Positions 63,552-64,000 of a DNA stretch of 64,000 nucleotides are shown one piece after another. Below the pieces are notes generated by a model, which ran no database searches, was not told the DNA's origin, and saw only the letters and a list, made by a program, of their open reading frames with translations. Location: the NCBI RefSeq assembly GCF_000155675.2, contig NC_020911.1:2222501-2286500 (forward strand), read 5' to 3'. Numbering within the stretch: position 1 is the first letter of the stretch; the number at the start of each line of letters is the position of its first letter. A program made the translations under genes and the position numbers. The stretch comes from Octadecabacter antarcticus 307. Its GTDB lineage: Bacteria > Pseudomonadota > Alphaproteobacteria > Rhodobacterales > Rhodobacteraceae.

Positions 63552-63957
63552 GACTAAATCCTTCTTAGGCGGTTGCCGGGCTTTCTGAATGGCGGGGCAG
63601 CTTGTCTTGCTGTTCCGCCCACTGATCAGCGTCGATAGGAGGCGACCCTTTGTCAGCAATATCTCGGATACTTTTAGTTCAAAGCGACCCACTTTTAAGT
63701 GATAGTTATCTTGTCTGTTTTGATTACATCAACTGGCAAACCTCGATGCAACCTAGGTATTTGAAGTTAATATTCTCATCCGTTACGCAGTATTTCACGT
63801 TGTCACCTTTTCATTTGTATACTAATGAATAAGCATCTTCTCGCTATGTGTGTCAACTGCAGTTATTCAGAGCCCTTGTCTGCGAGAAAAGCACTTGACG
63901 GGATCATGAAAAAATATTCGTATGCAAATGAAATTTGGAACGCTTGGGAGACTTAAT
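63552..63957. other. Intergenic region between fpr and the amidohydrolase
   Basis: On the minus strand, 63565-63678 is open and reads IRDIADKGSPPIDADQWAEQ and so on to PRHSESPATA before a stop, but it has no start codon. It may be the tail of a lost gene once upstream of fpr. The rest is AT-rich. TTGACG at 63895-63900 could be a -35 box for the gene at 63958. Confidence 0.5.
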
Positions 63958-64000
63958 TTGGCAAAGCTGGTTATAAAAAATATTGGTCAAATTCTCTCGG
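63958..64000 (+). CDS. Amidohydrolase (enamidase-like), 5' end only
   Basis: Only 14 codons are inside the window. Read from TTG 63958 they give LAKLVIKNIGQILS, which matches the N-terminal strand of amidohydrolases such as enamidase (pattern AK-hydrophobic-IKNIG-hydrophobic-SG). GGGAG at 63946-63950 supports the TTG start; an in-frame ATG exists at 63922, which would lie at about the predicted transcription start. The metal-binding motifs lie beyond the window, so the call is tentative. Confidence 0.5.
   Translation, partial: MAKLVIKNIGQILS

Overview
The window is chromosomal DNA of an alphaproteobacterium. Gene content and order (B12-dependent ribonucleotide reductase nrdJ, eno, a zwf-pgl-pgi operon, cobB-cobA divergent from cbiD-cobK, a TPP-riboswitch thi operon with a ThiF-rhodanese fusion, Omp31-type porin, SoxR) point to Rhodobacteraceae, Roseobacter group. 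The heavy load of decayed insertion sequences is reminiscent of Octadecabacter/Loktanella-like genomes; that placement is inference. I recognise no rRNA, tRNA or CRISPR array.

Layout. 1-1830: decayed IS1182-type transposase and a decayed tyrosine recombinase. 2003-5041: nitrilase and acyl-CoA-dehydrogenase-like genes divergent from a HxlR regulator. 5225-11745: IS3 relic, lipoprotein, nrdJ, DUF2188 protein, a structured RNA candidate, a solute-binding-protein fragment and a GST. 11740-15003: IS5 and IS66 relics, an IS110 element and a complete IS1595 element with a target duplication. 15177-19229: AraC regulator divergent from a two-gene molybdenum hydroxylase. 19259-51061: mostly core genes (eno, fur-NYN-DMT, tyrS, anmK, an MttB homologue, a porin, an aminotransferase, soxR with a glyoxalase, cysS, cimA, cobalamin genes, zwf-pgl-pgi, ridA with a thioesterase). 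51100-52450: gene-poor, with an IS200 relic. 52454-60046: thiamine operon thiD-O-S-G-E-F-Y-tenA-Z-X on the minus strand behind a TPP riboswitch. 60149-62454: IS200 relic, IS5 element, intact IS200 and a umuC fragment. 62742-64000: ferredoxin-NADP reductase and the start of an amidohydrolase.

The most unusual feature is a family of about 37-bp palindromic mini-elements. Six copies are visible (308-344, 452-489, 772-808, 13335-13371, 13564-13600, 61278-61314). All lie inside insertion-sequence DNA of three unrelated families (IS1182, IS110, IS5), and none lies in a core gene. Each copy keeps two conserved flanks, CTGCCCGGCAG on one side and GAGAGGG on the other. Between them is a hairpin whose two arms differ in sequence from copy to copy, yet in most copies remain complementary. 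Two copies are clean insertions of 36 bp that preserve the transposase frame; one of these brings an in-frame stop. I know no named family matching this.

Other points of interest are a duplicated intergenic RNA with its own terminator (10633-10758 and 19488-19607), a shared operator-like palindrome upstream of zwf and eno, and a long hairpin that buries the ribosome binding site of the intact IS200 transposase.
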